DNA of 64,000 nucleotides from Gymnopilus junonius (Eukaryota > Basidiomycota > Agaricomycetes > Agaricales > Galerinaceae): NCBI GenBank assembly GCA_015501075.1, contig JADNYJ010000036.1, positions 124,001 through 188,000 of the forward strand. The letters are read 5' to 3'. Position numbers and translations under genes: made by a program. A model generated the notes under the pieces. That model had not been told where the DNA came from, made no database searches, and saw only the letters and a program-made list of their open reading frames with translations. Each line of letters begins with the position of its first letter. Within the stretch, counting starts at the first letter, position 1. This document shows positions 1 through 11,498 of the stretch, piece after piece.

Positions 1-3000
1 CACACTCTTAATACTGATATTCGGCATATGGGTTACTTTGTATAGAGTTTGATTAATTCTGGAACTCACTCATTAAGGTCCATGATCATGAAGCCCTTCG
101 CACACAGCACTGCAATTCTGGCCCTCAAGAAGATGAGGTCGTACGCATCGGGCAAAGAGAATTCCTTGTAAACGCGAAACCATTCTGTCTTGTGCTTTCT
201 GTTAAAGCCGGGGAGAAGGCCGCCGCCATTTGCTTTAGGTCGTTCATTGATTTTGCCAATAACAGGTTCGACAGCGACGAAAACACTCTCGTTGTTCTGC
301 AAAATCAACTGTTAGTAAGCTTGGAAGGATGCTATGACCGACGAACCCCTTTCTTCTTCATATAAATAATGAGCGTTCTTCCGTTTAGGATGCCAACGCT
401 GAAAAACTGGACATCCTTGGTATGGATCTTCTGAGGTGTCTGTGAAGCGTGTACACTACCAGGTGTTGTTGGCACTAAGGCTTCCAGGTGATACGCATAC
501 AGAATCTAGAGAACACAAATTAACTCCACTCAAAATCAAGCGTGCTGAAAAATACTTTGTCTGCTAATACAAGGAAGAGACCAAAATCTTCTAAAATCGT
601 ACATTGCGAAACCATCTTTAAATGAAGAACTCGGCGTAATGCTAGTGAAAATGCACATGTTAAAGAATATCACTTATTGCTTTGTCAAGACGTACACCGA
701 GAGTCATGTCGGTAGCCAATCCAGACGCCTTCAGCACAACCGATGGCTACAAGGCCTCGGCCATCCGGGGTATCTGCGGAAATCACATAAATGAAATTTC
801 ATAAAATATGCACTGTAATTCTTACTGAAAGGCACTGAACAAGTGACCTTGCCTGTAAATAGCGTTCCATCGTGCCATGCAGATGAAGTTGGACCTAGTG
901 TCGAAGCTGGCAGAAGGAACGTGTCAACACTAAGGCCTTCGATTTCGAAAACCTTGTTTGATTCTTGCACAACTTTCCGGAGGCCAAGGGATTCCTCCAA
1001 TCTCTGTTTCCACTCTAATCTGACTGCCGCAGACTCGGCATAGAGAGTGTAAGGTCCACCTAGGCGTCCATTGTGGTGAATGGTGCAGGGGAAGACTTGA
1101 CGCGTATCTCCATTCTCATGTGTTCGTGATGAGGAAGCTATGCTGGCGGTATCGGCTGACCTGTCAGCGTTATTGTTCCACAATGACCGGATGAAACTAG
1201 TGCTTCTTTGCACAGGATTGTCCGTGAAATTCACCAGGGACAAGAGGTCAAGAGGTATTGGCTAGATATCATGAATCAGATTCGTTACCTATAAATCGAT
1301 TTACAGAATAACCCACCCTTCGATATACGTGATATCTGGTAATACCATCTTTCTCCCTGGCGTGTGTCATGACAACTGCAGGATCGTGTTAAACGTGTGT
1401 AGCCGAAGTCAGAGAAGAGGGAAAGACATACAATAATTATCAAATAGCATCAGAAATAGTTCATCCCGATCTAGACCGCTATCTGGCTGTCGAAGTAACT
1501 TGCCAGTATGAATCAATGAACGTTCTTCATTCAAAAGGTCCATGTCCTGTTGTGTTGTGTTTTCAACTTCCTGTAATTGAAAGGGAACCTCTAAGCTCTC
1601 ACCACGTGCTCGCCATTCTTGAAGACTAAGTTGGAGTTGTAGCGCCACAATTCCACTTTTTGCTTGGAGGATGCCACCCCTGGCTCTGTTTCCTTACCCA
1701 AGGCCTTGATAAGGTCTATGACAGGTGGGATAGCAGAACGGTCTTCATGATAAGTGGGCGTTTCTGACAGAATTTCTTTTAGGAGGAGTTCATAGCGCAG
1801 AAGACGAGGTATTGGACGATTAATGAAGTTTTTCATATCCAGACGATGGGCATCTGGGTGTCGTATTGTATGCTGAAAGACGTGTCAGAATTTTATACCT
1901 GATCTAGACGTGAAAAGAAGACTCACGTTCACAAACTGCTTGAAAAGAGGATTAATTGACATTTCATCGTCTATCCGATAGGCCGCGATAGGGTAGTTGG
2001 GGATGTATTCCATATAAGCTTCTCGGAAGTTCAGCGCAGCATCAAACACTGCAGCGGTAATGCTGCGAATTCTTGGGTGTTCCTCGCGTTGAATCTCATG
2101 CAGGTTGTCTACTAGCCTGCGATGATGTGCATGAAGCTCGTTGTAGTTGTGGAATACATCCATCAGGAACTGATCCAGCCGTGATGGAGGAATGATTGGG
2201 GGTTCAGCATTCCGCAAAGGTCGGATATACATCTAGAAAGCATTCAAGCAGAAGCCAAACACGAATGTAGCGTCTACGCACCGTTTCAATGTTCTCAAGA
2301 TCACGAACGTAGGCCATTTCACCTTTGATCAATTCAAAGATGACACTGTAGATCATTAGTTTTCGCAGTCAGAACTTACAACTTCTGACTTACGATTGCC
2401 TCCTGCATTCGTCCCTTGAGAACTTTGCCCGCGTTTCAGGAGAAACCAGGTCCTCCCACTCCCATTTTCCAGTGCTACCTTTCCCCATAGCAGACTGGAA
2501 GGTTCGGAGTTGCGCGACGTTTTGCAGATTTTGTATTGCAACAATGGCTTCTTGGACGTAGTCACCATCTGGATTAGACTCTTCTGTTTCCCGAAATACG
2601 GCTTCTAATAGTACAGGATATTTTTGAAGGTGTTCCGCTGGTCGATTGAGATAGTGTTTTAAGTCGAGTCGGGGCCCACCAGGTCTAGCTGATAGCTGAC
2701 GAGAGCATTTCTGATTGAACAAAGCATAAGCATTCCCTACATTCAAGTATGGCTGCAAGAGCAAATACCTCAATGAAAAGCCTGAACTCCGTGTTGTGCT
2801 CTAGTTCTTCTTTCATTCGCTTCTCAGCCAATGGATGATGCCCAACGTATATGGGGTATACAATCCTGAACTCTGTTGCGGCATCTAAGAAGATATCACC
2901 GACAGTCTGGATGACTGGATGCTGTTCTCGCTGACGAACATACAAGACTTCAAGCAACCTTCGATTCGTCTCACGAAGCTCCAATATATTTCCGAAGACT

Positions 3001-5529
3001 TCTTGCATAAACTCTTCGAGAATAAGGGGAGTCATCACCGGAGGGTCAGCATTCCGAAGAGGCCTCATGAAGACACTTTCAACAATATCCAGATCCTGAA
3101 TGTATTGCTCCTCCTTGCTGATGAGCTTATGGATAATCCTGGATATAATGAAGTTCATCGGCTATTGTAACGGGAAAAATAAGAAACGTACGTCTGCCTG
3201 TTGATCTCATTCTCTGTCATTGATGTAAGCACCTGCTGCGGGACCTTCTTCGACCATTCCTCCCGCATGGATCCAGCAGGTGTGTCCATCCTGTCCGGTA
3301 GTTGTCGCATTCCCTGTAAAAAGGTTATTTAGCATCTCAAAAGTGTCCAAAATATTTCCAGTACCTTGCGGGGCACCCGTAAGCATAGCAGTTAGGTCCT
3401 TCACAACTGGCAGAGTAACACTTGGTTAGAACAGTGACGACCCCAGTTGGCAGTTCTGTGCGTTCAATAGGCGAGTCAGAACCACCTTCTTGATCGTCCA
3501 TGAACATATACACGTCTTCCACGCCGTCTTGCAGGACTCGGGCTCCCCATTCAACTTCGTAGAAAAATAGCATCGACTGTAAGCTACGAGCAACTACGAG
3601 AGCTGCTCTGCGGTCTTGAAGCACATCTCCATGATCGAGGGCTATTCGTCTTCGGATGATCGAGTGAAGGGTAGACTAATGACTTGTAAGTCTAAAAATT
3701 GTCAAAACCAACAAAGAAAATAAAACTATACCACAATATCTTTCCCGGTAAAAGCTCTCGGATAAGGTATACTACCTTTGACATGCGTACCGCGTGGAAC
3801 TGTGTCTCGTAATTGGACTGCAAGGTGCGAAAGAAGTGCGGGATTTATAAATCTCCTAAAATCGTCAAAATATTCTTCTTCCTCTTCTGCATGGAGCTCC
3901 AGAGGACGATGATCGAATTCTGCGATTTCTCGAATGACATTGGTATTTCGCCGGGAAAGATTACTGGGGCCTGCAGCATCCCAATCATGATTTTCTACCA
4001 CCTCATAGACTTCACCGGCGGGCTGGCGCGTCGGGTAATGCGAGCTGACTGCGACGGAGGCAACACTTTCTGCATACCATTCAGGACGATATCGAGCAGA
4101 CCCTTCAACGAATTCCTCTTCTTGAAGATTCGCAAGTCGAAATGAATGATTAGAGGGCGGTCGTAACATGGGGTAATCTTGACCTGTCAATAGGTTTAGT
4201 GACACCCACAAGCATATTATTAATATGCAACACACTCATAAACGTAGGCACATCAGGAGCCGCGTCCCACCGCTCTGCAATCGAAGCACCCGAAGTCGGC
4301 GTATCGAGAGGAAGAAAACGCGCTTGATTTGAAGTGGAATCGCTCGCCATTGATTCTTCGTATGTATCTAGAGGAGGTCCTGTATAATCTTCGGGGGCTG
4401 GAGGAGCAATTTCCAGCGAAGCAGATGCATTTGGGTCTTCATCTGGATTGCGCACGTAGCTGGGTAAGAATGAGTTGAAGCTGTCCGGAAACTCAGTCGA
4501 CGGAGATGTTGGAACGACTTCTCCCTCGTAAGGCTGTTCCGACCCTGATGGTCCAGCAATATTGACGCTCGGTGAATCAACAGAGGGGTTGGAATAATGG
4601 GAGGTACTTCGTGGGTATACTCGGGATATTTTCCGGCTCATTCTTACTAAATTTGAACGAAGGGGCTCTGTAATCACTCTGCGGAAAATTATGAACAGAG
4701 CAGGTGAAATAGGGAGCGCACTTACGATATTGATGGTTCAGGCAGCGAAGAAGACGGCAAGGAAGACGGCGGAATTTCTGGTACTGTAAGAGGTATCGCT
4801 GGAGCTGGTATGCTACCGGGAGCTCCAGGTGGCCGAGGAAGGGGTCTCCGACCTCTTGGGGTCGACGAACCAGGCGTAGCTTGCTGCGAGGGTGGTTGGG
4901 GAATCTGCAAGTTAGATTGTTGAGAACTGACGCTCCAAGCGACTAGTGCCAGTCAGAATGTATGTAAACGAACAAGAACTTGGCAAACTCACTGCTTGCT
5001 GGCCGTTCCAACATTGGCTCAATGGCTATAGAAGACCTGTGACTTTCCATCCCAGAACTCGGAAATGGTGAATATGGTGATTCAGAAGGTATTGGACCAA
5101 ACCCGTTCAAGACCGACTCGTAAAGTTCATTCAATTCCTCTTCTCCCGGGACACGGTCTGTCTCGAGGAGTGCTAGAGCAGGCATTATTACCGCCTGATA
5201 ATACAAATGTCGTGAGGGTTATCTGACGCGTGCGTTCGTAAAGCCGTCCGGAGTTAATAAGTCAGAAAAGGTGGGTAAAGAAAGGGTAATAGACTGCTAG
5301 CATGAACATGGGGGTATCCTGGCTGCAGATGATGAGCGACAACAGCCAACAGTCTACTATCTCGCGACCGAATCAATGCCGGAACAACTTTGCCGCCGCC
5401 TCCGCCAGGGCCATCTCCGTGTCCATTTGCTGTTTTGACCACCATCGGCGACAACCACTTCTCGGGATTTGAACAAGCTTGAACCCTACCTTCTTCTTCT
5501 ACTCTATCGAAGATTGACGTGAAGCTCAT
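1..5529 (-). CDS. Rho guanine nucleotide exchange factor, Rom1/Rom2-like, with two tandem DH domains (3' end outside window)
   Basis: Probable activator of a Rho-type GTPase in the cell-wall integrity/polarity pathway. The start is the ATG at 5527-5529 (MSFTSIFDRVEEEGRV). A long Pro/Ser-rich N-terminal region (about 5200-4150) is followed by a DEP-like segment (about 3790-3440, IPYPRAFTGKDIV then ALVVARSLQSMLFFYEVEWG). A first DH-like domain lies at about 3160-2400 (SKEEQYIQDLDIVESVFMRP, LKHYLNRPAEHLQKYPVLLE). A second DH domain lies at about 2350-1650 (FELIKGEMAYVRDLENIET, MYIRPLRNAEPP, MKNFINRPIPRLLRYELLLK). A PH region (about 1600-1200) and a CNH/citron domain follow, ending here with KTEWFRVYKEFSLPDAYDL and GFMIMDLN. 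The last codons splice through a GTGAGT donor at 69-64 to an acceptor near 14, giving MDLN-DIKSV, so the reading frame runs off the window. At least ten introns. Identity as a Rom-type RhoGEF is secure; the exact N-terminal exon joins are not. Confidence 0.88.
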
Positions 5530-5579
5530 CGCCCCGACTTCTTAATATTTTTTTTGTTTTTGTAAAACAACCCACTCCA
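5530..5579. promoter_or_regulatory. 50-bp bidirectional spacer between RhoGEF and TRM140-like start codons
   Basis: The two divergent start codons (5527-5529 minus, 5580-5582 plus) are separated by only 50 bases. The spacer holds a T-rich tract (TTTTTTTTGTTTTTG near 5550) and no TATA box that I can recognise. Both 5' leaders must be very short or overlap the neighbouring coding sequence. Shared control is inferred from geometry alone. Confidence 0.5.
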
Positions 5580-7236
5580 ATGGCGAGTCCGCAACGCGTA
5601 GCTGAACCAAGCAAGAAAACGACATCATCAGTACACGATGTCACAGAGGGGAAACCCGCATTCGGATCGAGGTAAGTGTCGATGTCGACGCCCTGCTCAT
5701 CTTTTTTCCCCGATTGTGATAGTGTCCTCTAGGTTTCTAACTAACGAAGAGGATGTGTGGACGCAAAATGCATGGGACCATGTCCCACCTCCTGAAGACC
5801 AGGTAGAAACAATCTCAAAATCGCTATCGAAACAAAGATTAAACCCGGTTCCACTGGAAGAGAAGCAGAAGCTTAACGAGAAGCCCGCAAGACATTGGTT
5901 TGTCGAGATTTGTTTCTCGCTATTTACAACATTAATCAGACTTCAACATCACAGGGATAATTTTTACAAAATGAACGCGAATAATTTCTTTCGGAACCGC
6001 AAATGGTGAGGGACGGGTTCTTAGTTTTTATCAAATTTGGTGTGTTCCGATTTTAATCTTAATACATCTAATAGGCTTCATAACGAATTTCCAGAGCTCG
6101 TATCAGCAACAAAAGCCGATGCCGGATCCATAACCATCACGGAGGTAGGATGTGGTGAGCGCTAAAGTGTCCGTTTCGTCTTGCCCAACTTCTGAAGTCT
6201 CTTCAGGTGCCGGGAACTCAGTCTTTCCTCTCCTTTCCGCCAATCAAAACCCAGATCTATCTATTCGCGCGTATGATTATTCCTCACATGCAGTCAAGCT
6301 CGTGCAGGTGAGTCTCTGATTTTATCTGTATCCAAAAAATCTACTTAGGACATTGAATCAGAATAACCCTCTATATTTATCTCCGCCTGTTGGCAACATC
6401 CAGGCCGCCGTCTGGGACGTGACCTCTTCCAGTGATTTACCTGCTGAAACAACACCAGGGACGGTTGATATCGTGATTTTGGTGTTCGTATTGAGTGCCT
6501 TACACCCAGACGAATGGGGACGTGCCATTAACAATATCCATCAGGTACTCGGTGCAGAGTTTATATTGCCATTTGGTCCCCTTCAGCCTTTTTAATAATA
6601 TGCTTACTCCGGATATTTCATTTAGATGCTGAAGCCAGGCGGTGTCGTCTTACTTAGAGATTACGGTCGATATGACCTTACTCAACTGCGATTTAAAGGC
6701 GGCCGAATGCTGGACGAAAACTTCTATATTAGAGGAGATAAGACCAGAGTTTATTTCTTTGAGCTAGGTGTGTATTTTTAGCGGCACCTTTTTCCATGCA
6801 GCATCTCAAAAATGTAGATGAACTATCTTTACTTTTTACGGGGTCCAAAGTTTCAGATACACGCTTAGAGCCGACCGTGAGCACGACTGAGGTATCGCAC
6901 GAGGAAGAGAATGGTGAAGAGAATCGCAGTGGCACTGTCTCGTTAAATGCGGCCTTGGATGCCGAGATCCCACCACACACTCCATCGCCGTCATCCCCAT
7001 CCCCATCTCACGCCAGTCAAAGTACGCCAAGAGAGGAGACACCACTGCCAATATCTCTGCCAGTGAATACATCGCCGATTGTCCACCCAAATCTCCTTGC
7101 CCCTCTCTCCAACTGTCCACCCCATCCACTTTTTGCTGCGGAGCAACTTGGTGTGGATAGGCGCTTGATTGTCAATCGAAAGAGGCAGCTAAAAATGTAC
7201 CGCGTCTGGATGCAAGCCAAGTTCCGCAATCTATAG
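5580..7236 (+). CDS. TRM140: tRNA (cytosine-32 N3)-methyltransferase, Trm140/METTL2 family
   Basis: SAM-dependent methyltransferase expected to make m3C at position 32 of tRNA-Thr/Ser in the cytosol. The start is ATG 5580 ([15 protein letters not shown]). Exon 1 ends at 5671 with GTAAGT and the next exon opens at 5733 ([20 protein letters not shown]). Later pieces give [17 protein letters not shown], the SAM-binding motif [90 protein letters not shown] and, after an intron at 6768-6817, [10 protein letters not shown]. It closes with the family signature [20 protein letters not shown] and a stop at 7234-7236. About eight exons. A Ser/Pro-rich insert (about 6850-7060) sits before the C-terminal signature. 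There is no N-terminal actin-binding extension like that of yeast Abp140. Confidence 0.9.
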
Positions 7237-7383
7237 AGTACGTAGCGAGTGCAGCTTCTGGTGGCTCTTGTGGTATATCTTTGGGCGATCAAAAAATATC
7301 ATGGTATTACATTATGGGGAATATGAGTAGGTATAAGGTTGATAATCCTATCCAATGATACAAACAACAAAACATTACGGCGC

Positions 7384-10198
7384 CTAGAAAAGATAACTGG
7401 CGATCTTCTCTCCGAAATTTTCCGGTGGAATTTCAGGTTCCTCTGTCTCTTCGAGAGTAGGAATACCCTGAAGTTAGAGTAAAAATCATGTAAGCCAATG
7501 TCGCTTTGAGTGATGATCTTAAGCAACTAACCGTAACGAAGTCCATCTCCTCGGGTTTCCAGAACGACGTCTTCATAAAGATCCTGTAGCCGAGGTATAG
7601 GATTAAAAAGATAGGGATGTTCACATCTGAAAACAATTCCAATTAGTGACGCGGCATAAACATGATTCAATCCAAGCGTTGAGGAACATACAAGCTGTGA
7701 AGAAACCTGAAGCATTGAAATCCCAGAAGACGGCGAATCCGTTGATCAAGATGAAGAACATGGTCCAAGCAGCACCCCAGTACGCAATATATGGTTGGAA
7801 TCTGTTGTGGTACGCGTTCGACTTTATGTCAAAACCCTGAGCCAACATTCCTTTGCCTGGAGAGCTCGTGAATCCATAACTCAGATTAGATGAATAAAGC
7901 AAGACTTACGGAAGCGAATGTATGTAACGTTCATGACGAACCAACTCGTGAAACCTGCGGTGGTAGACAGGTTCACGAACCAACTGTGAACAAAGTTTGG
8001 ATAAATCGAAATAAAATCAAGTGTCAAAGCTTACTTAAAGACTTGATTTGAACCAGCCGAAACGCTCATGAAGGACAGGAAGGAGAAGCAGGACTGAAGG
8101 ATATCGAAGTCAAATGCTCTCTCATTGCCATAGGTAGAAACTTACGGTGACAAGAACGGCATACAAAGGAAGGCCCTTTTTCGTGCAGTAAGTCAAAAAT
8201 TTTGGAGCCTGGCCACGAAGGGCAAGACCGTAAAGGACTCGTGAAGAGCAGAACAGGAAACTGTTTCCAGCAGAGAAGGCACTGGTGAAGATTGCAGCAT
8301 TGATGATAGACGGCAAGACTGTAATTGAATTAAATCCTTTCCGACTCCATTTAAAAAAGAACACACTACCTTTGATACCGGCGCGAGTGAAAGCAATGAC
8401 GAAAGGTGAGCTGGCGGCCGTGTCATTACCTAGAAAATGATTGTGAGATATTCTTCTTTTCAGGGGCACCAGATCCACAACTCACCTTGCAAACTCAAGA
8501 GGTTGTCGTCGTTGTATGCAACAAGCATACCAATCATAAGGATTCCCAAAACCTAACGGGATATCACATGAAGGACCTCTGAAGACCGTGCATGGGAGTC
8601 ACGACATACATAGAAGACGAGAATGCGCCAGAACACGCGACCAACGGCCTTCGTGATGTTACGACGGGGGCTCTCAGTTTCAGAAGCAGCACTTGACAAA
8701 CGTATAAGACCAGAAAGTCAAAGGCGTATTGGGAATTGACACTCACATAACGACCAACTCCATTCCTTGGAAGGAGAAAGCAGCCTGGACAAGAACACTA
8801 AGAATCGCAAGGAAGCGATCAAGGCCGATATGGTTGGGCTCCAATCCCGAGCCATTCACAGCGCCAGGGTTCCTCCAGAACTATTCACACTATTTGGTAA
8901 AACAAATAACAAGCAGACATACAGGTGCACTTACCCTAAAGCCAATGCGATCGTGGTCGGGTCCTCCTCCAAGGTCGACAATCAGGCCGGTCAGCAATAG
9001 CCCGATTATGAGAGTCACTATACTCCGTTCATTAGCATCTACATACTAGCATCCTCACTCCACTCACGTTTAATGATTGCGAAGATAAACTCGGCTGAGT
9101 CGGGTCAACTAATAATGTGCGCCAAATACGTTAAAATAGGCTTACATTCTCCGAAATATCTGAGCATGTAGCAGTTAGCGATTGCGGCAATTAAGCGCAG
9201 GCTAAACACACCTAACACCAAAAATGTTGATGAGGCAAACCAAAACACAAATGATGGCTGTATATAGAGGGACATGCTTTGACTTAAGAGGAACACAGTT
9301 TAGCAATCAAAGTTTTAAGATGTGAAGTGCCTTCTCACATCATGGTCCCAGAAGGTCAGAAGAATGACCGCTGCAGTGATTTCGACAGGTGTTGAGATAC
9401 TGCAAAACTTTTAAAAGAGGTACATTGCTTGGGATCTTTGTGGTTTAACGTACGCATTAGAATAGAAATAGTTCTGTTGTAATGTAAGCCAGGGGCCAAG
9501 GTTCAAAAGTTCCCGTCAAACCTACTCACCCATCCCGTGGCAAAACCAAGAGCAGGATCCACCCACCGTGCGGCTGTTATGTGAGTGGTGTCAAGAACTT
9601 TAACGAATTATAGGGAAATTTTTAATTGACTGACCAAAATGCGGGAATGTCCCGGATATCGGCGCCCAGGTTGACATCTCTCCGACGGCACACAGAGACC
9701 TAGTTGTTCAAAAATTGTAGTCGGTCCGATACCAGGGCAGGAAAATTGTACGCACGAATATGCCACTGTTCCGACAAGAACATAGGCAATCAAGGCTCCG
9801 AGAGGTCCAGCAGATGCTAGGGCCCCTCCTGAACCCAGGAATAATCCAGTACCAATGGTACCTGCAATCTAAAGAGTAGATGGCGATCAGAAAACGTATC
9901 CCTTGTAAAGAACCCCTTTAAACTCACAGCAATCCTGTCCTATCTATGAGCATAATAACGAGATAAGGCAAAAACAATGGCGTACATTTGTACATGGCGT
10001 TGCTTGAGCCGTCGTTGAACACGATCCAAATCATGTGCGTCGAAGTGGAACCTATAGGCGCGTATCAGCGGCACGTAAACGAGATATAGCAATGGTGGCG
10101 CACGCAGGATTTGTTTGCCTGATATGTGTCGGTGGCTCGATGATACCCTTCTCGAGAGAGCCGTCGTCCTTTTCTTTTTCATGGTATTCGTTGGCCAT
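7384..10198 (-). CDS. Amino-acid permease (APC superfamily, fungal AAT/YAT family)
   Basis: Plasma-membrane proton-coupled amino-acid importer by family. The start ATG at 10196-10198 gives MANEYHEKEKDDGSLEKG. A short intron follows, then the hallmark RRLKQRHVQM before the first membrane helix and IAGTIGTGLFLGSGGALAS around 9880-9830, the substrate-binding glycine-rich helix. EMSTWAPISGTFPHF (about 9680-9640) is the second conserved permease block. Further hydrophobic exons run down to 7490, and the cytosolic tail ends FGEKIASYLF with a stop at 7384-7386. There are about a dozen exons, many very short, so several internal joins are approximate. Length and topology fit a 12-helix permease of about 540 residues. 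Substrate range cannot be read from the sequence. Confidence 0.87.
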
Positions 10199-11498
10199 GT
10201 TGAAAGAAATAGAGTATGGGAAAAAGAAGGCGTGGCGGCGAGGGGCGATGCATAGACTCCAATCGCTTGCATATGTACTCTCTTGAGGTAGCTTTCCGAG
10301 GGGGGATAGTGTGGATCACAGGCTGGTGTGATAAAAGGAGTCGTTTGATAGGGGATAAGAATAGACTCGTCTTCACATGGTCCACTAGAGATTGTGGAGA
10401 AATGCTTTATTTGCGGGTTACACGTCTACGGCGCCACATATGAGCGCGTTGGTGGTGCTTCTTGTTCCTCCTACGTATACTTGGCACCTGGGACTTGCCT
10501 AGCATTCTCCGGGCACGTCATAAATATTGGCAGCTACAGACTACACAGCATAGACTATGCATAGAACACGGTCCATCATGGCAAAACTTAGCTGTGCAAC
10601 CTAGGGAGCAAAGATAAGAGGATCAACCATTGCGACATCGTCTCACATCAGAGATAAACAAGACGTCCAGGCAACATTTCCAATAAGAGGAGATTGGTCG
10701 TTATTGGACACCACAGTTCTATTTTCACCAGCACCGAGCGGTGCGATCTCTCATCCGCATGTTAGAGTTCAGTTGGATGCCAGGCCGTACAATTAAAAGG
10801 CAGAAATCTGTCAAGACCTTGGGAGAATTATACATATGTACCCCGCTTAAGATGTCTCGGCGGCCTAGCAAAAAATTGTACCTGTATGGTACAAGTCCTT
10901 TCAGGCACAGAAAAAGCCTCTCCTTTGGAATCCTGGTTGGAATCCAGAAAGCAATTTGGTATTCAAATCCTACGATAGGTTGAGCTGCGACCTAGTGAGA
11001 CCTAGTCCATAGGCCAGATGGCCGAATTGATCCAATGGTTATCCACTTTTTTGGGAGTCCTGTAACCATATGGTATCTAGGGCAGTCCAGAACAGGGAGC
11101 AGGGAATATTTGCGCATCCTACATATGGTGATTTCAAATTTCAGCTGGAATTTAACTATCGGTGATGGTGAGCCCGGGAGGTCGGTTGATAGAGATAGTC
11201 CGTATGGTTCGGCCCAGGAAAAGGATGATAAGGATGTTTCCAAGTATAACTTTAAGTATGTAACCGACGTGGAGAAAATCAATATTATTTGAGGTCGCGT
11301 GCCCAGCGCAGTTCTTGAGTTGTGTATTACTATTTGGCTCTGCGGTAAAAAAATGGCTACCTAAGCAAAAGTAATTATGTAACAACTGCATTACGTCACA
11401 TGACCTAAGCGAGTTCGGAGTCACGGTGACCGTCACCGGCTTGTTGGTTCAGCGAGAACTCCATATTATTATCTTCATAGACGACAGTCCAATTAATC
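10199..11498. other. Intergenic region, 1.3 kb, no gene recognised
   Basis: This lies between the divergent permease (starting at 10198) and the G-patch gene (starting at 11499). Open frames here (for example 10741-10983 and 11035-11292) have no recognisable motif, no splice logic and biased composition. CATATGGT-like words recur (near 10896, 11067 and 11123), but I see no long repeat. It presumably contains both promoters. Confidence 0.4.

Noticed and set aside
10741..11292. Possible transposon relic with recurring CATATGGT words
   Set aside because: No terminal inverted repeats, target duplications or coding remnants were found; the words are short enough to be chance.
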